Below are positions 10,392 through 18,862 of a DNA stretch of 64,000 nt, piece after piece. Within the stretch, counting starts at the first letter, position 1. Every line of letters starts with the position of its first letter. The DNA lies in NCBI GenBank assembly GCA_001914235.1, contig MQUF01000016.1:1-64000 (forward strand), read 5' to 3'. Source of the stretch: Desulfobulbaceae bacterium DB1. GTDB taxonomy: Bacteria; Desulfobacterota; Desulfobulbia; Desulfobulbales; SURF-16. Made by a program: the position numbers and the translations under genes. Under the pieces are notes generated by a model. It did not search any database and was not told the DNA's origin. It saw nothing but the letters and a program-made list of their open reading frames with translations.

Positions 10392-11223
10392 CGGGTATTT
10401 TTCCGCCATTTTTCGTGTTGCTTCCCTCCTTTCCCTGCGCCGGACGTGCGTCTTTCTTGCCGGTTTCCTCGCTTTTTGTTTAATGTGTTCTCCCTTGTCT
10501 GCCCAGACGGTGAAAAATGGAAAGTTCGCGGCTCCTTCTTCGCGTTATCAGGTGGTGGCGGTTTATTCCCATGACCCGTCTTTTTTTACCCAGGGACTTG
10601 CCTATGACGAGGGGATGCTTTACGAAGGAACGGGCCGGTATGGGCAATCCATCTTATGCCGCCGCTCCATTGACGGCAAGATTAATGGAATCAGGCGGCT
10701 GCCGCCTTATTTTTTCGGGGAAGGAATCACCGTCTTTCAGGACCGGATCATTCAGCTCACCTGGAAATCCCGCCGGGGATTTGTCTGGGACAAGAAGAAT
10801 TTGCAATTGCAACGTTCTTTTGCCTATCCAACGGAAGGCTGGGGTATCACCCATGACGGGCATTCCCTGATCATGAGTGACGGCAGCGCAATGCTGACCT
10901 ATCTTCATCCGGAATCCTTCGACCTGGAAAAGAAAATTCACGTCACTGAGCAAGGCAGGGAAATTGTCCGTCTCAATGAACTGGAATATGTCAAGGGTGA
11001 GATATGGGCGAACATCTGGAAGGAAAAAAAGATTGCCCGCATTCATCCGGCGAGCGGCCGGGTGATCGGCTGGATTGACCTGACGGAGCTTGTCGATTCG
11101 TCCGCCCCCCCGGGGGAAGACAGCGTACTGAACGGCATTGCCTATGACCCGGAGGGCGAGAGGGTTTTTGTCACGGGGAAATATTGGGACAGGATGTTTG
11201 AAATCAGGGTGTCTTCTCCCTGA
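10384..11223 (+). CDS. Glutaminyl-peptide cyclotransferase
   Basis: 279 aa, with an N-terminal signal peptide or anchor (hydrophobic residues ~10-40, ending 'SPLSAQ'). The rest matches bacterial/plant-type glutamine cyclotransferase, a five-bladed propeller: 'DPSFFTQGLAYDEGMLYEGT' near the N-terminus, 'EGWGITHDG' and 'LNGIAYDPEGERVFVTGK' near the C-terminus. The enzyme converts N-terminal Gln to pyroglutamate on exported proteins. The ATG at 10384 overlaps the end of the NtrC gene by 8 bp, so it is co-transcribed. It faces the cytochrome cluster tail-to-tail. A longer frame starting at 10180 is rejected because it runs through the regulator gene. Confidence 0.88.
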   Translation: MNNGYFSAIFRVASLLSLRRTCVFLAGFLAFCLMCSPLSAQTVKNGKFAAPSSRYQVVAVYSHDPSFFTQGLAYDEGMLYEGTGRYGQSILCRRSIDGKINGIRRLPPYFFGEGITVFQDRIIQLTWKSRRGFVWDKKNLQLQRSFAYPTEGWGITHDGHSLIMSDGSAMLTYLHPESFDLEKKIHVTEQGREIVRLNELEYVKGEIWANIWKEKKIARIHPASGRVIGWIDLTELVDSSAPPGEDSVLNGIAYDPEGERVFVTGKYWDRMFEIRVSSP

Positions 11224-11293
11224 TCCGTTTTTTTTCACTCGGACTGGAACGATTTCATCAACCGTCCCGGAACACGTCAATATGCGTTGATGC

Positions 11294-11327
11294 AAGGGGG
11301 GGCTTCCAAAAAAAGGAAGCCCCCCTT
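11294..11327. terminator. Bidirectional terminator
   Basis: AAGGGGGGGCTTCC pairs with GGAAGCCCCCCTT around seven A (one bulged G). It lies between convergent genes and can serve both the glutaminyl cyclase transcript and the cytochrome cluster. Confidence 0.75.
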
Positions 11328-11333
11328 GTTGTT

Positions 11334-13451
11334 TCAGGGGATTACAACCTTGAGCGAAGGTTCCTCAAGATAGGTATAGGTGTAATTGTTGTAGTTCTGG
11401 TCGTAAGCCACGACCTTGATGTAATAGGTGCCGGATCGGGCATACTGGTGAGAAGTCGGGATTATCGGGGCATCGAGGATCGTTGTTTTCCTGTCTCCCC
11501 AGTAAAAATAGACCCTGGCCAGCGGGACTCCGGTTGTGGTCGTCGGCGGCACCGTTACGGTGGCGGTTCGTGTTGCCTGATCGACCGTCGCTCCCAGCGT
11601 CACCTCGCCCGTGTCTATAATTTCCTTGGCGGTTACGGAATTTATTTTGTCCTCATTCATGGAATGATTCTTGGCGTCCCAGACATTCCAGGTGACCTGA
11701 TAGGTGCCGGGTGCCGGATAAATGTGGCTGGTGGCGCAGTTGCCGGATTCATCGACGGAGCCGTCGCCCCAGTCAAAGGTGCAGGTGTAGGGAAGATTGC
11801 AGGGGGGTGTCCCGCAGTCGGTGACGTTCACCTGGAAGTTGACTTCGTTTGATTCATCTCCCTGGGTGATGGACGGGGAGGCGTAGAGGTAGAAATTACC
11901 CCAGCGGATCGGGGTGTTGAAACCATAGTAGGCGTGACAGGAGTTGGTGGAGCAGGTTCCGCCTCCGGCGTCATATTCATAGACAAGATTGAGCAGGCGA
12001 TCCTGGCCGTTGGCGAAAAAGGTCGGAGCACCGATGACATCATACCAGCCGTTGCCGTGATTGCCGGTGGGGGCAATGGCTGTGTTGTCGGTGGTGGTGC
12101 CGTAATGACAGATTTTGCAGGTAAATCCGGCCATGATGTGGCGCTGATGACTGTTTGATTTGGGTTGATCCTGGGCATAGGCCGGCGGGTAACTGTGGCA
12201 GGAGGCGCAGTCCGTGCTGCCGGTTGTCCAGGACGGAGACGGCTGATTGGCGAGCTCTCCCGTGGACACCGAGGTGCCGTCACTGTGGCAGTAAACCACG
12301 CAACTCATGGAACCTCCCGTTGTTATCGACGTGCCGTTGGTGCCCTCATAGCTGTATGCCGGGTTCAGGGTTTTGCCGTCGTAGGCGTTGCCCGCCGTAT
12401 TTTGACCGGCAATGTCAAAGCCGATCTGCAGCCTGTAGTCATCAACAATGGGAGTTGCCGGCATTCCGTCGTAATGGCAGGTTTCACAGGAAATGCCGTT
12501 GTCCACCGCATGGGTTGCATGTGCGCCGGCGCTTGTTGCGCCGGTGGGTTCCGGATTCCAGATCAGCCCGTCCTGCTGCACACCGTCGACAATTGGGGGA
12601 AATCCATGGCAGGCGTTACAGCTCGGACGGAAACCGAGTTCGTGCTCGTGGCAGGTAACGCAGGATTCACCGTTGAAGTGGTTTGCCCGGCTGCCGTCGT
12701 TGCGCCAATATTTGGTCTGGGTATGGCAGACCTGGCAGATGCCGGTGGGGCTGGCATCATTTCCCGTGCCCGTTTCATCATGGGCGAAACCGGACGGCCC
12801 GGGAAAAATGACGGGCAACGCGCCAATTGTCGGCTTGATATACTGGCCGTAAAGGATTTTGAAATCACGCACGGTGCCGATGTGACTGATTTCTCCCTGC
12901 ACGGTGATACTCGTCGCGTCGGCGGCAAGGATTTCCGAAGAAAAATCAACATATTCTCCCTGTTCATTTTCCCACGTCAATCCTTCACTCATGAAAAGCA
13001 GCCCTCGCTCCGCTCCGGTTTTGGCGTTCCAGGCGACGGGATCTTGCCAGGCGGGATCGTTTACGGTCAAGCTGTTTATGGTAAAGGTGGTGGTGCCGCC
13101 TCCGGAGGTGTAGCCGCTGAATGTGCCCGAGACAAGCGGGGTGGCGCACTGGTCCGACACATGGGGATTATGACAGTCAACGCATGATCGTTGCCAGACT
13201 CCGTATTTTTCGCTTTGCATGACGGCGCTGGAGTGGGTAAGCATGGCGGGCGCGCTGGTTTTCGAATAGTTTCCCCCGCTGCTGTTGTTGTGGCAAAAGC
13301 CGCAGTCCGTCGGGGGGTCCATGTGATTTTGGTGGCAGTCAATACAGTCGATTTCATGGGAAAGCCAGTGCGGGGCGGCATTGGCATGGGCAATTTGCGG
13401 CAGCGTTACTGTTCCCAACACCAGCAGGCTGTTTATTATGATCTTTTTCAT
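11334..13451 (-). CDS. Exported undecahaem c-type cytochrome with PKD-like domains
   Basis: 705 aa with a signal peptide (residues 1-24, cleavage near 'AHANA'). I count 11 haem sites: nine CxxCH, one CxxxCH ('CVVYCH') and one CxxxxCH ('CSTNSCH'), the last two typical of Geobacter-type CxxxxCH/CxxCH cytochromes. Residues ~540-705 are two PKD-like beta-sandwich domains ('FDWGDGS' and 'FYWGDRK' motifs), so the haem part is followed by a surface-type scaffold. It is the last gene of the seven-gene cluster and a paralogue of the gene before it, sharing 'GFRPxCxACHGxPPxVD' and the following haem spacing. It probably acts at the outer surface; this is inferred from domains and context. Confidence 0.92.
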   Translation of the reverse strand: MKKIIINSLLVLGTVTLPQIAHANAAPHWLSHEIDCIDCHQNHMDPPTDCGFCHNNSSGGNYSKTSAPAMLTHSSAVMQSEKYGVWQRSCVDCHNPHVSDQCATPLVSGTFSGYTSGGGTTTFTINSLTVNDPAWQDPVAWNAKTGAERGLLFMSEGLTWENEQGEYVDFSSEILAADATSITVQGEISHIGTVRDFKILYGQYIKPTIGALPVIFPGPSGFAHDETGTGNDASPTGICQVCHTQTKYWRNDGSRANHFNGESCVTCHEHELGFRPSCNACHGFPPIVDGVQQDGLIWNPEPTGATSAGAHATHAVDNGISCETCHYDGMPATPIVDDYRLQIGFDIAGQNTAGNAYDGKTLNPAYSYEGTNGTSITTGGSMSCVVYCHSDGTSVSTGELANQPSPSWTTGSTDCASCHSYPPAYAQDQPKSNSHQRHIMAGFTCKICHYGTTTDNTAIAPTGNHGNGWYDVIGAPTFFANGQDRLLNLVYEYDAGGGTCSTNSCHAYYGFNTPIRWGNFYLYASPSITQGDESNEVNFQVNVTDCGTPPCNLPYTCTFDWGDGSVDESGNCATSHIYPAPGTYQVTWNVWDAKNHSMNEDKINSVTAKEIIDTGEVTLGATVDQATRTATVTVPPTTTTGVPLARVYFYWGDRKTTILDAPIIPTSHQYARSGTYYIKVVAYDQNYNNYTYTYLEEPSLKVVIP

Positions 13452-13471
13452 TGTATGTTTTCTCCTTCAGA

Positions 13472-15637
13472 TCAGTTTTGCGGAACAGTTACGGGAATGT
13501 TGGCATGGAACTCCGGGTAGGTGATGACATTGTCATATACGCCGTAGCGGATATAGTAGGTCCCCGGGCTGCTGTAGGTGTAACTGAACTGCTGGCCGGA
13601 AGGCGTATCGGCAAGAGGCGGATTGAAGGGGTAGGTGACAAAGCCTCCGGGACCCCAGTCGATGATCGCCTGTCCCGAACCGGAATGGCCGCAGGCCGCA
13701 TAGTCGGGGTCATAGGACTGATCCGTCAGGGTGACCGTGAAGCCGTTGACGGAAGCGGTTACCGCGACCGTCGGCAGGATATTCGGGCTGCTGGTGAAAC
13801 TTACCGTTGTTGTCAGGTTGTTCGACCTGCGGCCCGAGGCGTCCCTCACATAGGAGGTGATTGTTTTCGAGGTTGCGGTGTCGAGATAGGTGTGGGTCTG
13901 GATCCGGTCCGGCCCCGTATAGTCAAAGATCCCGTCGCTTTCCCAGTCGATAAAATAGGTGTATGGCGCGGTGCCGGAAGAGGCGGTGAGGGTCAGCGTG
14001 ATATCGCCGCAGACCAAGCCGGCGGTGTAAGAGGCATTGGCGCTGATCGGTGAGCTTGAACCCCAGGAGATGGTTTCCGACATCAAGCCCCGGTGGCAGG
14101 TAATATTGGAGCAGGTACCGCCGGCCGGGTCAAAGGTGTAGGTGAAATTAACCGGAATCAGGGTTCCGCTGTTCTGCCGGTATATGACGTTGGTGTCCGG
14201 GACAACGTTGTACTCCCGGTTCACATGGTTTCCTTTATTGGTAATCGTCGATCCGTCCGTGGTTGTTGTAAAATGGCAGACATGGCACGGGTTGGCATCG
14301 AGATTGAGAGAACTGTCGAACAACTGGAGGTGGCGGGCATGTCTGTTCGCCTTCGGAGATCCGGCAGGGTATGCCGGGCCGTAGTCATGACAGGATGAGC
14401 AGTTCGTTGAGCCGTCCCAGGCCGGGGAGCTCTGATGGGGGCCGGGATAGGTTGTCGGGTCGGCAAAGCTTGTCGCAACCGCGGTACCGTTGCTGTGGCA
14501 ATAAAAGTTTTCACAGGTGGTAGCGGTTCCGGCCGCGATGGTTGTTCCGTTTGTTCCCTGATATGTGTATGGGCCGGCCAGGGTTTGTCCGTTATAGATG
14601 GAGCCTGAACCGGAAAAGCCGCGCACGTCAAAGCCCATTTGGATACGGTAATCGTCGGAGATCGGGCTGTCCGGCATGCCGCCGTAATGACAGGTGTAAC
14701 AGGAGTAACCGTAACCGCTTGGATCGGCATGGATCCCATGGGCACCGGCACTTGTGGAGCCGGTCAATGCCGGGATCACGACAAGTCCGTCTTCCGCTTG
14801 CGGGGCATCGACCACAGGGGGGTATCCATGGCAGGCAATGCAGTTCGGCCTGAAACCGTCCTTGTGTTCATGGCAGAGCACGCAACTGTACGATGCATTA
14901 TGGCCGTCGCCGAATGCGGCGGTGTAATGGTTTGTGGATGTGTGGCAGACCTGGCAGACTCCATCAAAGGGGGCTGTTGATCTCGCATAATCTGTTCCGG
15001 TGGCGTTGGCGGTGAAAGAAACGGCAACGGTGCTCACCGGAATGCCGAACTCGCCGTCTGACTCTTTTGACACTGCGTCGTGGATCATGGCGATATTGGT
15101 GTCGCCATGCGGGTCATGGCAGTCCCAGCAGAAGGAGCCGCCGTCGCTCAGCTCGTTATGGCGCCCACCCGCGTGATTTTTGTCGATTTTCACCACCGAG
15201 GTGATTGCAAAGAAATTTGTTTCACTTCCATCAGGATCATAACCGGGTGCGTTTCCGGCATGGCAGACGAGGCAGACGCTGTTCTGTCCGTCGGCACCCG
15301 CGGTGCCGGTGTTGGCCAGCCTGAAAGGATTGGCCGGGTCTCCGTGCCGGATATCGGTCTTGTGGCAATAGTCGCAGGCATTGCCGATGGCGGTCCCGCC
15401 GTGACCGTTTGTCTGCCAGTCGACCGTGTCGATGACTGCGGCGATGAAGTTCATCTGGAAATCATTGACATCCCCCGCGCCGAGATGGCAACTTGCACAG
15501 GTGCCCTGCGGTTTAGTCGGTGTCCGGCAACCGGTGGTTTCGTGGCAGTCCATGCACGCTCCCATGGCAACAACAGGCGTCGCCACGAACGCAAAGCCGG
15601 CCAATAAGCAGGTTGTTGCAATTTTCTTTTTCTTCAC
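13472..15637 (-). CDS. Exported tridecahaem c-type cytochrome with PKD-like domains
   Basis: 721 aa. Thirteen haem sites: eleven CxxCH and two CxxxxCH ('CENFYCH' and 'CSNITCH'). The C-terminal ~200 residues contain PKD-like repeats ('YFIDWESDG', 'IIDWGPGG'). The GTG at 15637 is chosen because it gives a proper signal peptide (KKKK then a hydrophobic core ending 'PVVAMGA') and has GGGAAGGG just upstream; a longer frame from TTG 15706 would bury the signal. It is a tandem paralogue of the downstream 11-haem protein (21-bp gap). A clear sigma-54 type promoter lies 88 bp upstream, so this gene may start its own transcript within the cluster. Confidence 0.92.
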   Translation of the reverse strand: MKKKKIATTCLLAGFAFVATPVVAMGACMDCHETTGCRTPTKPQGTCASCHLGAGDVNDFQMNFIAAVIDTVDWQTNGHGGTAIGNACDYCHKTDIRHGDPANPFRLANTGTAGADGQNSVCLVCHAGNAPGYDPDGSETNFFAITSVVKIDKNHAGGRHNELSDGGSFCWDCHDPHGDTNIAMIHDAVSKESDGEFGIPVSTVAVSFTANATGTDYARSTAPFDGVCQVCHTSTNHYTAAFGDGHNASYSCVLCHEHKDGFRPNCIACHGYPPVVDAPQAEDGLVVIPALTGSTSAGAHGIHADPSGYGYSCYTCHYGGMPDSPISDDYRIQMGFDVRGFSGSGSIYNGQTLAGPYTYQGTNGTTIAAGTATTCENFYCHSNGTAVATSFADPTTYPGPHQSSPAWDGSTNCSSCHDYGPAYPAGSPKANRHARHLQLFDSSLNLDANPCHVCHFTTTTDGSTITNKGNHVNREYNVVPDTNVIYRQNSGTLIPVNFTYTFDPAGGTCSNITCHRGLMSETISWGSSSPISANASYTAGLVCGDITLTLTASSGTAPYTYFIDWESDGIFDYTGPDRIQTHTYLDTATSKTITSYVRDASGRRSNNLTTTVSFTSSPNILPTVAVTASVNGFTVTLTDQSYDPDYAACGHSGSGQAIIDWGPGGFVTYPFNPPLADTPSGQQFSYTYSSPGTYYIRYGVYDNVITYPEFHANIPVTVPQN

Positions 15638-15724
15638 TTTTCCCTTCCCCCCCCAATTTTGATTTGACTCCGGAAAAAGTTTTGGTTCTTCCGGGTTGTT
15701 AGGCAAAAAGTCATAATGTAATGC

Positions 15725-15740
15725 CGCAAAAAACGTGCCG
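15725..15740 (-). promoter_or_regulatory. Sigma-54 type promoter of the 13-haem cytochrome gene
   Basis: Read on the minus strand: CGGCACGTTTTTTGCG. GG and GC are exactly 12 bases apart; GGCAC and TTGC match the TGGCACN5TTGCA consensus. The predicted start is near 15714, giving a ~77-nt leader. Confidence 0.6.
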
Positions 15741-15854
15741 TTTTGTTAGGTTGTGGGAGGTAATTTTGGTAAATTGCTGATTTGATGAAATAAAAAAAAC
15801 AAAGTCAAATGGGGGCAGATGGCGGTTGCTGGGGGATTTGCACAGAAATGGGGC

Positions 15855-15867
15855 TATATGGCCCAAT
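15855..15867. promoter_or_regulatory. Candidate enhancer box
   Basis: TATATGGCCCAAT, within the larger imperfect dyad ATGGGGCTATATGGCCCAAT (15848-15867). It lies 139-155 bp upstream of the start predicted for the promoter at 15725-15740. Confidence 0.45.
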
Positions 15868-15967
15868 AGCAGGGTATTTCACCCTGTTGTAAAGGGGTTG
15901 ACGGTTTACAGTTTCGGGAAGTGAAATTCTCTCCTTTGCTGCAAACCGTCACCCGTCAATGAGAAAC

Positions 15968-17713
15968 TTAGGGATAGGTGTATGTCGGGCCGCCGTCATG
16001 GCTGATCCCATGACAGAGAAGGGCGCACCTGCCGGAACGGGTGCCGAGATCGTCAAAAATCGGTGTTGTATTCGTCCCATAGGGGGAAACAATGGCCGCA
16101 TCGAAGTTGATCAGATGGGTATGGTCGCCGTTGCCGTCATTTTGCACCCCGTGCGGGTCATGGCAGGCGGAACAGGGCGCCCCGTGCTTAACCACGTGTC
16201 CCCTGTGACCGGCGTCGCGTGGTTCACCGTCTGCATTGTAATCGCTGGCATTGTAAAAACCCTGGTCGTCGAGCAGTTTGGTGCGGTCGTGACAGCGGTA
16301 ACAAAGGGCATACGCGGTTTCACTTTCCGGCTGTCCGTCAAAGGTGTCATAGCGCTGCCGGAGAATCGGCCGGTAAATTGAGCCATGGGGGCCGCGTGGC
16401 CCGCTTCCGCCGATGGCGGCGGAGTCATTGCCGTCATGGCAGTCGATGCAGCGTATCATGCTGGAGGCGGTCAGTTCCGGTTCATGGGTGCTGGGCAAAC
16501 TCGGCATGTCCGGGTTGCGGCCGATGGCGACAACCGGGTGATACGAAGGGTTGGAGGGAGAAAATTCATTAATGGTGTTGTTTTCGTTGAGCCAGCGGGT
16601 GATAAGGGGGATGGAGTTGCTGGAGTCGCCATGGCATTTGAAGCAGAGCTCGTATTCATAAACCAGCGGATCGATGACAACCGTATTTTTATCCTTGCCG
16701 GCAACCCCGGTCAACCGACCCGAGGCATTGGGAACCACGGCCTGATCGCTGTTGACGGCATGCGGATTGTGGCAGTCAACGCATTCCACATGGCCCTGCA
16801 GAAAGGTCAGATCTTCCGCCGGATCATGGGCGTTTCCCGTGATATCGATGGTGGTTGCCTCAATCGGATGATGGGACATCTTGGTGAACTGGGATTTGAT
16901 GTCCAGACTCGCCACTGTTCCGTCATGACAGGGGTAGCAGTTTTTTTCTTCCTCAAGCTGGTGCAGCAGTCGCTTTGCCCCTCCGGCCCCGTGGGGTGTA
17001 TGGCAGCTTGCGCAGGCGTGTTCCGCGACGGTGCGGGGAATTGCCATTTCACCTTTCATCCATGTTTTCGACGATGTGGCATGGCTTGATCCGCTCCAGC
17101 CGGTAATATTGGTATGGCAGGTGGTGCAGAGGGCGGAATATTGATTACCCATGACAAGAAATTTGCCAAAGGTGTCATCGTGCGGATCGTGACAGGTTGT
17201 GCAATGGATATTGCCGGTTCCGTAAGTGCGCAGGCCCGGCGGGATAATCGGCGACAGCTCCGGATTGGGAAGCGCTTCGTAATAGTTGAAGGAAACGGGA
17301 TGATCGTTGGAGATATTGGTGCCGAGATTGCTGCGTCGGGCGGTGAGTTCCATATTCATCTGAATGCCTTCCGCCGGCTGCAGAACATTGCCCAGGGCAA
17401 TGGTGCCGTCGTGGCAGCTGAGGCAGAGGCGGGTCGGACCCGCCGGCTGCTGGGGAGCGGCGCTTAAGGTGCTGCTTTCGTAAAGGGTATAGTTTGTCGG
17501 TTGCAGGTTCCTGTTCCACAGCGGGGTATAGGGGGCGGCGTTGTGGGGGGTATGACAGAAAATGCAGATGCGATCCTCGGTGAGCGCGCGAATCTCTCCC
17601 GGTCCGGTAACGGACAGATTGTGCTTGGAATCGACGATGCTCATCCCCGCGTTCGCGGTTCCCGTGAGAAGCTGGTATAAAAGAAGAATGGCAAAGGGGC
17701 TGACCTGTTTCAT
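15968..17713 (-). CDS. Exported dodecahaem c-type cytochrome (three tetrahaem modules)
   Basis: 581 aa with a signal peptide (core 'FAILLLYQLLTGTANA'). Twelve haem sites: eleven CxxCH and a terminal CxxxCH ('CALLCH'). They fall into three groups of four with the same logic. Group 1: CIFCH-TPH, CLSCHDGT, CTTCH-DPH, CTTCH. Group 2: CASCH-TPHG, CYPCHDGT, CVDCH-NPH, CFKCH. Group 3: CIDCHDG, CYRCH, CSACH-DPHG, CALLCH. Group 1 is clearly related to the tetrahaem protein at 24013-24822 (KHxLS, PLWN, YNLYES-like and CLSCHDG motifs). The ATG at 17713 has GAGGTG 7 bases upstream, inside the stop of the preceding NHL gene, so the two are translationally linked. Confidence 0.92.
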   Translation of the reverse strand: MKQVSPFAILLLYQLLTGTANAGMSIVDSKHNLSVTGPGEIRALTEDRICIFCHTPHNAAPYTPLWNRNLQPTNYTLYESSTLSAAPQQPAGPTRLCLSCHDGTIALGNVLQPAEGIQMNMELTARRSNLGTNISNDHPVSFNYYEALPNPELSPIIPPGLRTYGTGNIHCTTCHDPHDDTFGKFLVMGNQYSALCTTCHTNITGWSGSSHATSSKTWMKGEMAIPRTVAEHACASCHTPHGAGGAKRLLHQLEEEKNCYPCHDGTVASLDIKSQFTKMSHHPIEATTIDITGNAHDPAEDLTFLQGHVECVDCHNPHAVNSDQAVVPNASGRLTGVAGKDKNTVVIDPLVYEYELCFKCHGDSSNSIPLITRWLNENNTINEFSPSNPSYHPVVAIGRNPDMPSLPSTHEPELTASSMIRCIDCHDGNDSAAIGGSGPRGPHGSIYRPILRQRYDTFDGQPESETAYALCYRCHDRTKLLDDQGFYNASDYNADGEPRDAGHRGHVVKHGAPCSACHDPHGVQNDGNGDHTHLINFDAAIVSPYGTNTTPIFDDLGTRSGRCALLCHGISHDGGPTYTYP

Positions 17714-17724
17714 TGCACCGCACC

Positions 17725-18795
17725 TCATTTGCTGGGCTCTTTCCGGGCTTGCGGCCCTGTCAGGAGTTCAAAAATTTGAATACGCCGGTTATAGGTGTCA
17801 CAGACGTAAAGCAGGTTGGCGACTGTATCGACGAAAAGCCCGGAAGGCATCCAGAACTGACCGGGGCCGTTTCCCTGTGAGCCGATGGCGAGCAGATAGG
17901 TGCCCTGACGGTCAAAGATCTGGATAGTATCGAAAAGTGTTTCAGCCACATAGATAAAGCCGTTGGCATCGGCGCCGATTCCCTTTGGGCTGGCGAAGTC
18001 TCCCGAGCCGTTGCCGTGCCGACCGAAAGCGCTCCAGGTACCGTTGTCGGGATTGTGGATCTGGGCGCGGAAATTCATGGAGTCGCTGACGTAAATGTTC
18101 CCGGACGGGTCGGAACCCAGGTGGGTGGGGAAATTAAGAAATCCTGTTTTCTCTCCCCGCGAGCCGACTGCGGTAATGAATTCGCCCAGACGACTGAAAA
18201 CCAGGATCCGGTGAGTCAGGGTGTCGGAAACGTAAATGCGTTTATCGAGTGGGTTGAAGGTAATGCCGGTGGGGCGTCCCAGTGGGTTGCCGGCTGCCTC
18301 GGAAATCGACTTGAGATGATTGCCGCTGGCGTCGTAAATGACAATTTTATTGATCTGCGAGTCGGTGACATAGAGATTGCCCGCATCATCAAAAGCGACT
18401 CCCACCGGTGACTCAAGTCGTTGCCGTTCCCCGGCCATGACGATCATTTTGTATTCTTTCAGTGCCGGAATGAACAGGTGAACTCCCTGGCGTTCCTGGT
18501 CGGCGATGGCCATGCGGTCGTCCGGTCCGATTGTCACCGCAACGGGCCGGAGTATTTTTCCAGCCGGGCTTTTCCCGACAAGAATGGTGGCCAGCGATCT
18601 GCCTGTCGGTTCAAACTCCCTTATTTCTCCGACATAGCGAACCTTGCCGTCCGCACCCGGTGGCCAGCGGATCTCATCTCCACTTTTCACGGTGACCGGC
18701 TGCCATTCGACGGCGGCGCAACCGGCCAGGATTCCGGAGATAAGGAGCGCGAAGAGAAAAAAAGATACGAAAGAGAGTGGGCTTTGTTTCATCAT
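17725..18795 (-). CDS. NHL-repeat lipoprotein (cluster copy 2)
   Basis: 356 aa. The signal peptide ends in a lipobox 'GILAGC' near residue 25. From ~80 to the end there are about six NHL-type beta-propeller blades ('SPVGVAFDDAGNLYVTDSQ', 'RPTGITFNPLDKRIYVSDT'). NHL propellers are binding scaffolds and not known here as enzymes. The protein should be membrane-anchored, periplasmic or on the surface. It lies between the PPIase and the 12-haem cytochrome genes. Paired NHL proteins are recurrent in outer-membrane electron conduit clusters of Desulfobacterota, as I recall. The role, perhaps assembly or holding cytochromes to the barrel, is inferred. Confidence 0.88.
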   Translation of the reverse strand: MMKQSPLSFVSFFLFALLISGILAGCAAVEWQPVTVKSGDEIRWPPGADGKVRYVGEIREFEPTGRSLATILVGKSPAGKILRPVAVTIGPDDRMAIADQERQGVHLFIPALKEYKMIVMAGERQRLESPVGVAFDDAGNLYVTDSQINKIVIYDASGNHLKSISEAAGNPLGRPTGITFNPLDKRIYVSDTLTHRILVFSRLGEFITAVGSRGEKTGFLNFPTHLGSDPSGNIYVSDSMNFRAQIHNPDNGTWSAFGRHGNGSGDFASPKGIGADANGFIYVAETLFDTIQIFDRQGTYLLAIGSQGNGPGQFWMPSGLFVDTVANLLYVCDTYNRRIQIFELLTGPQARKEPSK

Positions 18796-18862
18796 GGTAT
18801 GGTTTGCGGTTTACGGTTGACGTGCCTTTCGTTGATCTTTAGGCACTTCATTCGTCAACTTC
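18796..18862 (-). repeat. Dispersed intergenic repeat, CCGTAAACC family
   Basis: The gap contains 'ggtttgcggtttacggttgacg' (18801-18822), close in wording to segments at 15897-15958 and 23456-23495. A GTGCCT...AGGCAC stem (18820-18844) follows. Confidence 0.5.

Larger units (their letters stand above)
15638..15967 (-). other. Regulatory region upstream of the 13-haem cytochrome
   Basis: 330 bp between cytochrome genes. It contains the -24/-12 promoter at 15725-15740, a candidate enhancer box at 15855-15867, a CAGGGTAtttcACCCTG-like hairpin near 15871-15890, and at 15897-15958 a member of the dispersed 'CCGTAAACC/ACCGTCA' repeat family. Confidence 0.6.

Noticed and set aside
12165-13187. 340-aa plus-strand frame inside the 11-haem cytochrome gene
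   Set aside because: It mirrors the CxxCH-coding sequence and has no start signal.
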